DNA from: Celerinatantimonas sp046054165
GTDB taxonomy: Bacteria > Pseudomonadota > Gammaproteobacteria > Enterobacterales > Celerinatantimonadaceae
Length of the DNA stretch: 64,000 nucleotides
Assembly: GCF_046054165.1 (NCBI RefSeq)
Contig: NZ_JBFNXK010000009.1
Location: 93,068 to 157,067 of the forward strand
Reading direction: 5' to 3'
Shown here: positions 26,454 through 36,536 of the stretch, one piece after another
Position numbering within the stretch: position 1 is the stretch's first letter
Layout of the letters: the number at the start of each line of letters is the position of its first letter
Notes under the pieces: generated by a model
Seen by the model: only the letters and a program-made list of their open reading frames with translations
What the model was told of the DNA's origin: nothing
Database searches by the model: none
Position numbers and translations under genes: made by a program

Positions 26454-26476
26454 AAAGGCCAGCAAAGCTGGCCTTT
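26454..26476 (-). terminator. Intra-operon hairpin between yjbE and yjbF
   Basis: AAAGGCCAGC (26454-26463) and GCTGGCCTTT (26467-26476) form a 10-bp perfect stem with a three-base loop. The minus-strand T-run is short, so it is more likely an attenuator or mRNA stabiliser that allows more YjbE than YjbF. Confidence 0.6.
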
Positions 26477-26495
26477 TGCTTAAACAAACACAACC

Positions 26496-26852
26496 TTAGT
26501 TGGTTCCGGTTGTACCAGTCGTACCCGATGTACCTGATGTTCCTGTAGTACCCGAGCTAGAGTTGTTATTGTTAGAAACAATAGCAACCGTTGTTCCTAC
26601 AGCAGCCGCTATACCAATTGCCGACAGTGTAGAGATCGTACCAGACCCTAAACCGACCGCAGTCGTACTTCCCGCAACAACTCCTCCGGCACCACCAGCA
26701 CCACCAGCGCCTGCTCCGGCACCACCAGCACCTGAACCTGAATTGATGACTGATGCAGCCGCTTTCGAATCACCACCAGCAGTTGCAGCCAATACAGGCC
26801 CAGCCACCAGGCATGCCGAAGCGATCAATACAGCAATCGCACTTTTCTTCAT
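26496..26852 (-). CDS. yjbE: YjbE/GfcA-like small secreted protein
   Basis: A 118-residue protein with a signal peptide (cleavage after VLA, about residue 22), a Gly/Ala-rich low-complexity middle and a C-terminus of Ser/Thr/Gly repeats (GTTGTSGTSGTTGTTG). There is a single hydrophobic stretch near 75-90. This composition is typical of YjbE/GfcA, the first gene of the operon. The opposite strand also holds a long frame here, an artefact of the repetitive composition. Confidence 0.85.
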   Translation of the reverse strand: MKKSAIAVLIASACLVAGPVLAATAGGDSKAAASVINSGSGAGGAGAGAGGAGGAGGVVAGSTTAVGLGSGTISTLSAIGIAAAVGTTVAIVSNNNNSSSGTTGTSGTSGTTGTTGTN

Positions 26853-27263
26853 AGATACTCCTTATACACGTGTATCAGAATGTGCACACTCAATAGTAAA
26901 GCAAAATAAATTGCCCTACTAGTGAGTATACAATAATCAATGGGTAACTCTAGATAATCTTAAATCTGATTGAATAGTGATTACTTCTATTTTAATCACA
27001 ATAAATCATGTCATTTATACATGATGGAAGACTCACAGGAAGGTAAAGGTAATTTAAGTTTATATCTGATTTATCAAAGAAATTTCGATATGAAGGATTC
27101 ACTCATAAATACCCCATACAAACTTAATTACAAATACGCTAATACAATCTATCTATTCAACTAACTTTAGCTAAATTAAGGTATTTCACCTACTTAGGTA
27201 GCAACAACCATCGGGCTACAAACAGTGATTGTAACCCAACAGTGAATATCATCATTCTTCTAT

Positions 27264-28433
27264 CTATCGATCACCACCGAACAAATCTCGGGTATAAACC
27301 TTATCAGAAACATCCTCTAATTCATCAGTCATTCGGTTTGTCACAATCACATCACTTATAGCTTTAAACTCAGATAAATCTCGAATTACTTTAGAATTAA
27401 AAAATTCATCATCATTCAGCACCGGCTCATAGACCACAACATCGATCCCTTTCGCTTTAATCCGTTTCATCACCCCTTGCATCGCAGAAGCTCGGAAGTT
27501 ATCAGATCCAGATTTCATAATTAACCGATAGATACCGACCACACTGGGCTTTTTAGCCAATACAGAATCAGCAATAAAATCTTTACGGGTCGTATTAGCA
27601 TCGACAATGGCTCGAATCAGATTATTTGGAACATCTTCATAGTTTGCCAACAACTGTTTAGTATCTTTGGGCAAACAATACCCCCCATATCCAAAAGAAG
27701 GGTTATTGTAATGGGTGCCAATCCGAGGATCTAACCCCACGCCTTCAATAATTTGTTTAGGATCCAATCCTTTAGTAACCGCATAGGTATCCAATTCATT
27801 GAAATAAGCGACCCGCATCGCCAGATAGGTATTAGCAAATAATTTAATCGCCTCTGCTTCCGTCGAATGTGTAAATAAGATCGGAATATCTTTCTTCACA
27901 GCCCCCTCGACCAGCAAATTAGCGAACTCTTTAGCACGTTCACTCTGTTCCCCAACAATAATCCGCGAAGGATACAAATTGTCATACAGAGCCTTCCCTT
28001 CGCGTAAAAATTCCGGCGAAAAAATAATATGATCCGTGCCAAAACGCTGCTGCACATCTTGAGTATAACCCACGGGAATCGTCGATTTAATCACCATTAT
28101 TGCCTGAGTATTCACCCGTAAAACTTGCTCAATAACAGATTCGATCGAATGAGTATTAAAATAATTCGTTTTTGGATCATAATCAGTTGGGGTAGCAATA
28201 ATCACAAAATCAGCAGTTGCATAAGCCGCATCACCGTCCGTAGTCGCTTTAAAATTCAGCATCTTATTGGCTAAAAAATCAGAAATTTCCGCATCTACAA
28301 TGGGGGATTGTCCCCGATTTAACAGATTCACCTTTTCTTCAATAATATCAACTGCAGTGACCTCATGATGCTGCGCGAGCAACATTGCATTCGATAACCC
28401 GACATACCCCGTCCCAGCAATGGCTATTTTCAT
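27264..28433 (-). CDS. ugd: UDP-glucose 6-dehydrogenase
   Basis: A 389-residue enzyme oxidising UDP-glucose to UDP-glucuronate. The NAD-binding GTGYVGLSNAMLLA is at 7-20, the catalytic cysteine is C253 in YGGYCLPKD, and SPEFLREG is at 139-146. ATG 28433 (MKIAIAG) fits the family; earlier in-frame starts add an odd tail. It is the last gene of the capsule cluster and suggests the polymer contains glucuronic acid. The 411 bases between it and yjbE hold no convincing gene and should contain the yjbE promoter. Confidence 0.95.
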   Translation of the reverse strand: MKIAIAGTGYVGLSNAMLLAQHHEVTAVDIIEEKVNLLNRGQSPIVDAEISDFLANKMLNFKATTDGDAAYATADFVIIATPTDYDPKTNYFNTHSIESVIEQVLRVNTQAIMVIKSTIPVGYTQDVQQRFGTDHIIFSPEFLREGKALYDNLYPSRIIVGEQSERAKEFANLLVEGAVKKDIPILFTHSTEAEAIKLFANTYLAMRVAYFNELDTYAVTKGLDPKQIIEGVGLDPRIGTHYNNPSFGYGGYCLPKDTKQLLANYEDVPNNLIRAIVDANTTRKDFIADSVLAKKPSVVGIYRLIMKSGSDNFRASAMQGVMKRIKAKGIDVVVYEPVLNDDEFFNSKVIRDLSEFKAISDVIVTNRMTDELEDVSDKVYTRDLFGGDR

Positions 28434-28683
28434 AATCATTATTCTCTCAAAATCAATAAGCACCGTCGCGCTTTAATACGACGCGAGCCGTTTTAAACAA
28501 AATGGTGATATCATACCAACATGATCAGTTCTTTGCGCATTAACTGCCAAAGTAAATCTAATTTATATAATCAGTACTATAATAGACACTAACTCAGTAA
28601 ACTCCATTATATTTATGATTTTCAAATAAAATCATTACTAAAATATTTTAGTAATTATTCAAATGTCTAAAAATTGAATATAT

Positions 28684-30075
28684 TCAATATACATTTCTAC
28701 CCATAAATCCTTTAAATATTGTTAGAATAATAATTTTTATATCCAAAAAAATTGACCAATTACGAATATATTCAAGATCATATTCTACTCTTTTTTCCAT
28801 CTTCTCAAGTGTATCGGTTTCTCCGCGCCAACCATTAACTTGTGCCCACCCGGTAATCCCTGGTTTAACCATATGCCGTAACATATAACCATTAATTACC
28901 TTACGGTACATCTCATTATGGGCTACAGCATGAGGACGAGGCCCTACAATAGACATACTTCCTTGAACTACATTAAAAAACTGGGGTAATTCATCTAAAG
29001 ACGTTTTACGCAAAAAGCCACCAACAGACGTTAACCGACTATCTCCTACTTTCGCTTGGGTTACAACGTTTCCATCTTCCATAACGGTCATACTACGAAA
29101 TTTCCAAACTTTAATGGGCTTGCCTTGAATGCCATAGCGAGTTTGTTTAAAAAATATGGGGCCTTTAGAGTTCATTTTTATTGTAATTGCAATAAAAATC
29201 ATAGGAATAGCAATAAGCATCAATATAAATAATGACACGAACAAATCAAAAACTCTTTTTAAAAAACTATTCATTCCATTTAATGGTGTTGAATAAATAT
29301 TGATAACAGGTAAACCATCTACATTATCAACTCTTGAATTAAGTAATTCAAAAGTAAAAATATCTGGAACATAAAGAACAGTACATGCTGAATCAGATAA
29401 CTCTCTCATAAGATCGCTAATACAGCTTTGATTAGTTATGGGCAATGCAATATAGATACGTTCGAATTTTTTTTGACGAGATTTTATAATCAATTGATTT
29501 AAATCATAAACATGACAAAGTGAGGACACTTCATTGGACTTTATATTTTTTTCTTCATCATAGAAACCTTCAACTTTGAGCCCCATCCATGAATTACGGC
29601 GAATCCTTGATGCTAACTCTCCAGCCAGTTCTCCAGTACCAACGATTGCAACATGCCGAATATTATGCCCTCTATTTCGAAAAGAACGTAATAGTTTACG
29701 GGTCAAATATCGATACCCTAGCAAAACTATCCAAGTAACAACAAACCAAGTTAACTGATGACGACGTCCATAAAATATATTCTGATCTAAAATTGTTACA
29801 ATGCTAACACCAATAAAAGCACTAAAAAACCAAATTAAGGTAACCTGCCATGCCTCAGAAAAGAAAGGAGTAGTTCTCCATGAAACATAAAAATGTTGAA
29901 ACTCAGATATAAAATAAAATATTAATATAGTACCAATAGCTAATAAATACATACTTGTGGGAATATAATGATATCCATAAGCTATTAACAAAGTTGATAT
30001 GAAAATAACAACAAAATCCATAAATCGAGTAATAGCCCCAATATTGGCACGCCAGTTATAGATTAAATTATTCAT
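28684..30075 (-). CDS. wcaJ: Undecaprenyl-phosphate glucose phosphotransferase (WcaJ-like)
   Basis: A 463-residue polyprenol-phosphate sugar-1-phosphate transferase. Four N-terminal membrane helices (about 15-125) precede a Rossmann-like CoA-binding-fold domain, a further hydrophobic segment near residue 280, and the catalytic domain with KVWKFRSM, DELPQFFNV, SIVGPRP and KPGITGWAQVNG. It starts the repeat unit by moving glucose-1-phosphate onto undecaprenyl phosphate in the inner membrane. ATG 30075 is taken (MNNLIYN); a start 36 bases upstream is possible. It lies between manB and ugd. Confidence 0.9.
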   Translation of the reverse strand: MNNLIYNWRANIGAITRFMDFVVIFISTLLIAYGYHYIPTSMYLLAIGTILIFYFISEFQHFYVSWRTTPFFSEAWQVTLIWFFSAFIGVSIVTILDQNIFYGRRHQLTWFVVTWIVLLGYRYLTRKLLRSFRNRGHNIRHVAIVGTGELAGELASRIRRNSWMGLKVEGFYDEEKNIKSNEVSSLCHVYDLNQLIIKSRQKKFERIYIALPITNQSCISDLMRELSDSACTVLYVPDIFTFELLNSRVDNVDGLPVINIYSTPLNGMNSFLKRVFDLFVSLFILMLIAIPMIFIAITIKMNSKGPIFFKQTRYGIQGKPIKVWKFRSMTVMEDGNVVTQAKVGDSRLTSVGGFLRKTSLDELPQFFNVVQGSMSIVGPRPHAVAHNEMYRKVINGYMLRHMVKPGITGWAQVNGWRGETDTLEKMEKRVEYDLEYIRNWSIFLDIKIIILTIFKGFMGRNVY

Positions 30076-30174
30076 TTTACTCCACGTTATATTACATTCC
30101 CTAAAATACAACTAACAACAACATTAATAATTAACACTAAATCAATATAAATAATAGTTATACTCTTATACACA

Positions 30175-31545
30175 CTATTGTCTCAGTAACTCTAGTATTT
30201 CTTCTGTTTTACGTTGCATTAATTGGATATTAGCACGCGATTCCACATTTAACCGAACCACGGGTTCCGTATTTGAACTGCGTAAATTAAAACGCCAGTC
30301 TTTAAATTCCAGACTAATTCCATCGGTTTCATCCACATGAAGTGCATCACATTCATACGCCGCCCGAACACGCGCAATCGCTTGCTCAGGGTCCACTAGT
30401 TTTGAGTTAATTTCACCTGATGATGGATATGCCGCAATACGCATTTGCACCGCCTGCGACAAGCTTAAATTTTTCACACACAATAGTTCGGCAACTAATA
30501 GCCAAGGGATCATGCCACTGTCACAATATCCAAATGTTTTAAAATAATGATGCGCACTCATCTCCCCCCCATAAATCGCATCTTCACTACGCATTCGCTC
30601 TTTAATAAAAGCATGACCCGTTTTAGACATCACCGGAACACCGCCCGCATGCGTTACGACATCGATAGTATTCCAGCTCAAACGGGGATCATGAATAATT
30701 CGGCTTCCGGGTTGTTTTTGCAGGAAAGCTTCAGCCAATAGCCCGACAATATAGTAACCTTCAATAAAGTTTCCGTTCTCATCAAATAAGAAACAACGGT
30801 CAAAATCGCCATCCCAGGCGATCCCGAAATCAGCACCATATTTAATAACGGCATTCGCTGTATCAGCTCTATTTTCAGGCAGTAAAGGATTAGGGATCCC
30901 ATTAGGGAAAGAGCCATCTGGTTGATGATGTATTTTTATAAACTCAATCGGAACATTTAATTGGCTAAACCGTTTTTCTAAAGCATCAATCACATGCCCT
31001 GCAGCACCATTGCCTGAATTAACAACTAGTTTTAAAGGATTAAAATGCTTAGGAGTAATATATGAAATTAAGTGATCAACATAGGCATCTAAATGATCTA
31101 GCTCAGTCAATGTTCCTCGCAGGAGTTCATCAACCGGCACAAAATCATTAGCTTCTACCAAAGACTGAATATCCCGAAGCCCGGTATCACCACTAATGGG
31201 TCGAGCACCTTCCCTGACCAACTTCATACCATTATAGTTCATGGGATTATGACTTGCCGTCACCTCAATACCGCCATCGACAGGGAGAACCTGAGCCGCA
31301 TAATAAATCTCCTCAGTACCAGTCATCCCAATATCGATGACATTTACTCCCCCATCCATTAACCCATTAGCAAGGGCCTGCTTTAATGATTCAGAGGAAA
31401 GACGAACATCCCCCCCTACAATAATGTTCTTTGGTTGAAGATGCTGGGCATAGGCTCGGCCAATACGATACGCAATATCTTCATTTAATTCAGAACCTAA
31501 TTCACCTCGAATATCATAGGCTTTAAAACAATTTAATCGACTCAT
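30175..31545 (-). CDS. manB: Phosphomannomutase
   Basis: A 456-residue alpha-phosphohexomutase. The phosphoserine is S98 in TASHNPMNYNG, the magnesium loop is DGDFDR near 242-247 and the sugar-binding GEMSAHHYF follows. It converts mannose-6-phosphate to mannose-1-phosphate for GDP-mannose. The start codon overlaps the manC stop as TAATG, so the genes are coupled. Confidence 0.95.
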   Translation of the reverse strand: MSRLNCFKAYDIRGELGSELNEDIAYRIGRAYAQHLQPKNIIVGGDVRLSSESLKQALANGLMDGGVNVIDIGMTGTEEIYYAAQVLPVDGGIEVTASHNPMNYNGMKLVREGARPISGDTGLRDIQSLVEANDFVPVDELLRGTLTELDHLDAYVDHLISYITPKHFNPLKLVVNSGNGAAGHVIDALEKRFSQLNVPIEFIKIHHQPDGSFPNGIPNPLLPENRADTANAVIKYGADFGIAWDGDFDRCFLFDENGNFIEGYYIVGLLAEAFLQKQPGSRIIHDPRLSWNTIDVVTHAGGVPVMSKTGHAFIKERMRSEDAIYGGEMSAHHYFKTFGYCDSGMIPWLLVAELLCVKNLSLSQAVQMRIAAYPSSGEINSKLVDPEQAIARVRAAYECDALHVDETDGISLEFKDWRFNLRSSNTEPVVRLNVESRANIQLMQRKTEEILELLRQ

Positions 31546-32948
31546 TAATACCCTACTCCATCAGAATCCAAGCGCACAATATCGTCTTCTTTCAGATAAA
31601 TACCACTACGAACTTCTATAATCACCAAAGGAACCTTCCCTGGATTTTCAAACGAATGAGATGCCCCGATAGGAATATAAGTCGATTCATTTTCACTTAC
31701 TAAATAGCTCTTATCGCCATTACGTACGCGTGCCGTCCCACTCACAACAATCCAGTGCTCTGCTCGGTGAAAGTGCTGCTGCAAAGCAGTATGCTGTCCG
31801 GGTTTAACCACTACTTTTTTAACGTGATAACGTTCTCCTTCTGCAATAACATCATGACTTCCCCAGGGACGAAACACCTCCCGATGACGCAAATGCTCAC
31901 AGCGATTCTCAGCTTTTAAACGATCCACAATATTTTTTACCTGTTGAACTTTATCTTTATGAGCAACTAAAACGGCATCTTTGGTCTCGACGATCACAAA
32001 ATTATCAACTCCTACCGTGGCAACTAATCGGTGTTGAGAATAGATATAACTATGTTGGGTATCCTCAAGCATCACATCACCACGAATTGCATTGCCGTGT
32101 TCATCCTTATCGTTCACTTCCCATAATGAACTCCAACTACCGACATCACTCCATCCCGCATCCATTGGGATCACAACGGCATCTTGAGTATGCTCCATAA
32201 CAGCATAGTCAATCGATTCATCAGGACACTCAGCAAAAATATCTGCATCCAAACGAATAAAATCTAAATCATTCTTAGTATGTAATAATGCATTCTCACA
32301 AACAGATAATATATCAGGACGATAGCGACGTAATTCTTCAATATAACGAGAGGCTTTAAATAAAAACATGCCACTGTTCCAAAAATAATCACCACTTTCT
32401 AAATAATTTTGAGCAGTCATTAAATCAGGTTTTTCAACAAACTCTGCCACCTGATATCCCTTACCGATTATTTGCCCCTGACGAATATAGCCATAGCCTG
32501 TATGCGCTTCAGTTGGAACAATACCAAAAGTGACCAATTGCCCCTGCTCAGCCAATATCTCTGCTTGGTTGACGGCTTGAATAAACCGAGGCACATGTTG
32601 AATCACATGATCCGCCGCAAGTACCAATAACAAAGGATCGTCACCCTTTTGAACTGCTTTCAATGCTGATAAAGCTACGGCTGGAGCAGTATTTCGACCA
32701 ACAGGCTCCAATAAAATGCCGCTATAATCTGATGATAATTGTCTTAGCTGCTCAGCTACAATAAAGCGATGTTCTTCATTACAGATAAACAGAGGTGCCT
32801 GCATATCCAAACTATTTAAACGAACAATAGTGTCCTGCAACATCGTCCGTTCGGAAACTAATGATAAAAATTGTTTAGGGAATGTAGTCCGCGAAAGTGG
32901 CCATAGACGGCTACCAGAGCCACCACACATAATGACAGGAAGAATCAT
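31545..32948 (-). CDS. manC: Mannose-1-phosphate guanylyltransferase / mannose-6-phosphate isomerase
   Basis: A 467-residue bifunctional enzyme. The N-terminal nucleotidyltransferase carries GGSGSRLWPLSRTTFPKQF at 9-27, and the C-terminal cupin isomerase has KPGQHTALQQHFHRAEHW. It provides both fructose-6-phosphate isomerisation and GDP-mannose synthesis, so with ManB, Gmd and Fcl the whole GDP-L-fucose route is encoded here. Directly upstream of manB. Confidence 0.95.
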   Translation of the reverse strand: MILPVIMCGGSGSRLWPLSRTTFPKQFLSLVSERTMLQDTIVRLNSLDMQAPLFICNEEHRFIVAEQLRQLSSDYSGILLEPVGRNTAPAVALSALKAVQKGDDPLLLVLAADHVIQHVPRFIQAVNQAEILAEQGQLVTFGIVPTEAHTGYGYIRQGQIIGKGYQVAEFVEKPDLMTAQNYLESGDYFWNSGMFLFKASRYIEELRRYRPDILSVCENALLHTKNDLDFIRLDADIFAECPDESIDYAVMEHTQDAVVIPMDAGWSDVGSWSSLWEVNDKDEHGNAIRGDVMLEDTQHSYIYSQHRLVATVGVDNFVIVETKDAVLVAHKDKVQQVKNIVDRLKAENRCEHLRHREVFRPWGSHDVIAEGERYHVKKVVVKPGQHTALQQHFHRAEHWIVVSGTARVRNGDKSYLVSENESTYIPIGASHSFENPGKVPLVIIEVRSGIYLKEDDIVRLDSDGVGY

Positions 32949-33112
32949 TATTTATTACCTTATTCTTTATAACATGATGATGTTAATTAGTTTTATACCA
33001 GTATCTATTCTCTTATATATATCTATCTTGGGACGAATTTATTTATATATGAAATAAATTTCAACAAAAAGAGATATTTATTTTTACCTAAATACATTTA
33101 TTTAATTAAAAA

Positions 33113-34207
33113 CTAATTGTCTATAATTAAATCATTATAACAATGATATAATATACGTGATGATTTTTCCCAACTAAAATATTTTAATATTGATGTTTTT
33201 TCATCTTGTGTGAAATATTTAGGATACTTAATAGCATTAGCTATTTTCAAAGCTAATTCATTAATGCTTTTAGGATCAACTTGCCATGCGAAACGTGCTG
33301 AGATTTCACCTAAGGAAGTAGTTGATGAACAAACAATATTATCGTTAAGGCAAAAGCCTTCTAAAGCTGGCAACCCAAATCCTTCATAAAGAGAAGGAAA
33401 TATAACGCACAAAGAATTCTTAATTAAAGAATATAATTCTTCATCAGTAACAAAGCCATTATATATTATATTGTCATTATTTTTAATTAATCTAGTGAAT
33501 TCTGAAAAAGCATTTCCTTCCTTACCACATACAATTAATTTGACATCTTTATCTTTAATTAAGTTAAATGCCCTAATTGACTCTATAATTCCCTTTGAAT
33601 GCTCTATCACTCCCCAATATAGAATATATTTTGAAGGTAATCCACTCGGACGATTGATACTTAAGTCGATTTTTTCCAAACAATGCTCCGCCCCCAAATA
33701 GGTAACAACTATTTTTTCAGGTTTGATATGAAAGACTTCCTGGATGGTTTTTTTAGAATAAGCACTAACAGTTATAATCTTATCCGCTCGTCTAGCTGAC
33801 ATGAAGCCAATTACTTTTCTATATGCGATCTGGATCGGAGAATATTTTTCTGGAACAAACCATTCTGCTAAATCATGAATAGTAACAGCATACTTCTTTC
33901 CTAATTTAAACAAGATAGGCAACGTATTATTAATATGCACCAAATCATATTTAATAACATAAAAAGGAAATACAAACGCGCAAAAAAGATGCCGAAATAT
34001 CTTTCTATTTGGAATCTTAACAATCCTTATATTAACTCTATCACTATCCAACAATTTTCTATAATATTTATATTGCCAAGAACCACAGAATAGAGTCACA
34101 AATAAATCATCATATAATTTTAGCAGTGAGGATAATTGTTCAACAGTATACCTCTCAACGCCTCTCATATTCTCATTAGCAGTGATCCCAAAAAAAGCCA
34201 CTTTCAT
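33113..34207 (-). CDS. Glycosyltransferase family 4
   Basis: A 364-residue GT-B transferase. The N-terminal half has the acceptor-domain pattern (VHINNTLP, TIHDLAEWF) and the C-terminal half has the donor motif FPSLYEGFGLPALEGF (EX7E). It should add one sugar of the repeat unit on the cytoplasmic face. Its ATG overlaps the preceding gene's stop (TAATG). Very AT-rich compared with manBC. Donor and acceptor cannot be read from the sequence. Confidence 0.9.
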   Translation of the reverse strand: MKVAFFGITANENMRGVERYTVEQLSSLLKLYDDLFVTLFCGSWQYKYYRKLLDSDRVNIRIVKIPNRKIFRHLFCAFVFPFYVIKYDLVHINNTLPILFKLGKKYAVTIHDLAEWFVPEKYSPIQIAYRKVIGFMSARRADKIITVSAYSKKTIQEVFHIKPEKIVVTYLGAEHCLEKIDLSINRPSGLPSKYILYWGVIEHSKGIIESIRAFNLIKDKDVKLIVCGKEGNAFSEFTRLIKNNDNIIYNGFVTDEELYSLIKNSLCVIFPSLYEGFGLPALEGFCLNDNIVCSSTTSLGEISARFAWQVDPKSINELALKIANAIKYPKYFTQDEKTSILKYFSWEKSSRILYHCYNDLIIDN

Positions 34208-34926
34208 TATATTGACCTTAAATATTTCAAGAGAAAAAATGGATAAATAATCAGATATCGATAGGCAAGTCTCTGTGGTTCTTTAAAAAGTCGATAAAGC
34301 CACCTTAGATTTAACTTATTAACTATATCAGGATAATATTTTTCCCCTTTCATAACTGTTTGATCGATAAATCCTCCACATGTAAAACCATATCCTTTCC
34401 ATCCATAATTACTTAAGTCTATGAGAAATTTCTCTTGATATGGACTCCCCATACCAACAACGACAACATCAACTTTTCGATCCGCAATATTTCTTATTAA
34501 TTGAGAGCGTTCTAAGTCAGATTTGAAAAAACCACTAGAAAATAATGATATATTAATATTGGTATATTTATTTTTCAAAAAATCGACAAAGACGCCAATA
34601 TTTTCATCCGTAGTACCCACAATCGAGACTCGCTTTTCTTGTTCTACACAAAAACTAAAGACTTCATCAGCTATGGATGTATAGTCAAAACTATATCTAC
34701 TGATAGTATTTTTATTAAAGAGATTCTCTAAAATAACTAGAGATACGCCATCAGCACAAACAGTAAACTGATTATTATAACTGGAACTATCTAATAATTT
34801 TTTAATAAGAAAATAACTACCAGGGTTTGCAAATGTATACAGTCCTGTATTTAACTTAAAATTTGATATCCGCATATATTTTATTTTGTCGATTAACTTT
34901 TGAAATAAATAGAATAAATAAACCAT
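34207..34926 (-). CDS. WecG/TagA/CpsF family glycosyltransferase (GT26)
   Basis: A 239-residue transferase with the GT26 signature: CADGVSLV near 78-85, VVVGMGSPYQEKFL in the middle and the C-terminal GGFIDQTVMKG ... RLFKEPQRLAYRY. Family members move N-acetylmannosamine-type or related sugars to lipid-linked acceptors. It is coupled to the following GT4 gene. The ribosome site is weak, so an internal start (for example at MRISNF) cannot be excluded. Confidence 0.9.
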   Translation of the reverse strand: MVYLFYLFQKLIDKIKYMRISNFKLNTGLYTFANPGSYFLIKKLLDSSSYNNQFTVCADGVSLVILENLFNKNTISRYSFDYTSIADEVFSFCVEQEKRVSIVGTTDENIGVFVDFLKNKYTNINISLFSSGFFKSDLERSQLIRNIADRKVDVVVVGMGSPYQEKFLIDLSNYGWKGYGFTCGGFIDQTVMKGEKYYPDIVNKLNLRWLYRLFKEPQRLAYRYLIIYPFFLLKYLRSI

Positions 34927-35106
34927 ACTTATTTTTTAACAGAAGATGCAGTGATATTTATCATAAATAAACATAACAAAAATCAAAATACTCTTTTACA
35001 AAAAATTATATTAATAAATAACATATCACCGCAAAATAATAAATATTTTAAATAACTCCTATCAGGATTAGCAAAACCAAATAATGTATTATTACAGGTA
35101 AGTATT

Positions 35107-35136
35107 ACATATATTATTATTACATATATTATTATT
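35107..35136. repeat. Tandem 15-bp AT-rich repeat
   Basis: ACATATATTATTATT occurs twice head to tail, between the GT26 and Wzy genes, in an otherwise featureless AT-rich spacer of 279 bases. Confidence 0.6.
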
Positions 35137-35205
35137 AAATATAATATATAAAAAAATATCAAAAAGCTAAGTATCTAGAACAATTTTATCTTTAAAAATA
35201 CTACC

Positions 35206-36315
35206 TTATAATTTCATACAAGGACGTGAATATTTACAAAGCTTATACGACATAGTTTTTTCATGAATAAATTCACCGAATATAAAAAATGACATGTTTA
35301 AAAAACAATTTGGTAAAAATGTTTCATTAAATCCGTATACTGTATACATAAGCAAGATCCCTACTTCAACCATTCTGTTTTTATCATACATATATTTAAT
35401 AACTATTATATTAAATATAATCCATAGGATAGAAGATATGACCCCTACTTGAATAAGCATATCAATATAAGCACTATCTAAAACCCAATAATTACTACTA
35501 CTCATATTTTCATAAATATGCTGCCCTAACAGTTTAATATCATATCGATTTAAATAAGCATTATTCTGAGCAATACGTCCTTGAAATAATGCATCAACAA
35601 AAAATAGTAACCGATATTTTTCATAGTACAAGCCAGTAAATAAAGAAACTAACATTAGTATTAGAGGAGACAGAATACAACTGTACTTTATTATTAATAT
35701 ATTTTTAATAGCTTTGATTTTAAATAGTAAGATAAAAATCAGAAAAAATAATAAAGAGACAAATCCAGTCCTAGAGCCAATATACTTATACGCAAGATAA
35801 CTTAGAATTATCAATGCGAAAATATTACGAATCTTAAGACCATCTCTTTTAAAGAGTATATATAAACAGATAATAGCAGTATAAGCTACGTACAAAATAT
35901 TATTACGTTTAAGTATGGATTGCCATTCTCCATCTATATATCTAGTTGTTTCTTGACCAGATCCAGATCTAAGTAACGCAATAATAAGGAATAATGATCC
36001 TATATAAAAACAAATTTTATAAACATTCTTAATTTCTATGAGATCCTTCATTGCAACAAGAGTCATAATAGAGAAAAAAACGGCATATTTACCATTAGTA
36101 ATAACTAAAACTAAAGAATAAAATAATAATACAGAAAAGATATAAAAATAATTTCGGCTATATTTTTTATTACTAATATTGTCACAAAATACGATTACAG
36201 AAATAACACCCATTACCATTAGTATTTTACTATCCGCTGTAATGTTCATTATTTTCAATATAAAGAGTGGAAGAAAATAGATTAAAAATTTAAGATCTTC
36301 TCTGTATAACTTCAT
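35206..36315 (-). CDS. wzy: O-antigen/capsule polymerase (Wzy-like)
   Basis: A 369-residue integral membrane protein with about ten or eleven hydrophobic segments and a larger periplasmic loop around residues 230-280 (KYRLLFFVDALFQGRIAQNN onward), the usual Wzy layout. Wzy sequences are poorly conserved, so the call rests on topology and on being the only polymerase candidate in a cluster with Wzx and Wzz. It would join lipid-linked repeat units on the periplasmic side. Very AT-rich. Confidence 0.75.
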   Translation of the reverse strand: MKLYREDLKFLIYFLPLFILKIMNITADSKILMVMGVISVIVFCDNISNKKYSRNYFYIFSVLLFYSLVLVITNGKYAVFFSIMTLVAMKDLIEIKNVYKICFYIGSLFLIIALLRSGSGQETTRYIDGEWQSILKRNNILYVAYTAIICLYILFKRDGLKIRNIFALIILSYLAYKYIGSRTGFVSLLFFLIFILLFKIKAIKNILIIKYSCILSPLILMLVSLFTGLYYEKYRLLFFVDALFQGRIAQNNAYLNRYDIKLLGQHIYENMSSSNYWVLDSAYIDMLIQVGVISSILWIIFNIIVIKYMYDKNRMVEVGILLMYTVYGFNETFLPNCFLNMSFFIFGEFIHEKTMSYKLCKYSRPCMKL

Positions 36316-36450
36316 TTAAAGTACAATCCTTTCATTGATAGTTATAATTTTTACTTAATCAAATTACTAAATATTTGAAATCTTATATGGGAATTATCTA
36401 AAAATTATTATCTTCAAACAAGATGAAATTGATACTGTCAAAATATTAAA

Positions 36451-36478
36451 CAAATAACAAATAACAAATAACAAATAA
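36451..36478. repeat. Heptanucleotide repeat (CAAATAA) x4
   Basis: Four perfect head-to-tail copies of CAAATAA lie between the GT2 and wzy genes, 136 bases upstream of the wzy start. Tracts of this kind can change length by slippage. Confidence 0.85.
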
Positions 36479-36536
36479 ATGAAAATTTCTGATTGATGAA
36501 AGTATATATAATAATTTCCTATGTGAAATATTATAT

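Noticed and set aside
26500..26922. 140-codon plus-strand frame, Val/Pro-rich
   Set aside because: It is the exact reverse of the Gly/Ala-rich yjbE gene; the composition keeps the antisense frame open. No ribosome site or family match.
26970..27164. 64-codon plus-strand frame between yjbE and ugd
   Set aside because: Low-complexity Lys/Asn/Tyr product of AT-rich DNA, no ribosome site or recognisable family.
35107..36478. CRISPR array
   Set aside because: The short tandem repeats here are contiguous (7-mer and 15-mer) with no spacers; no spaced repeats elsewhere in the window.
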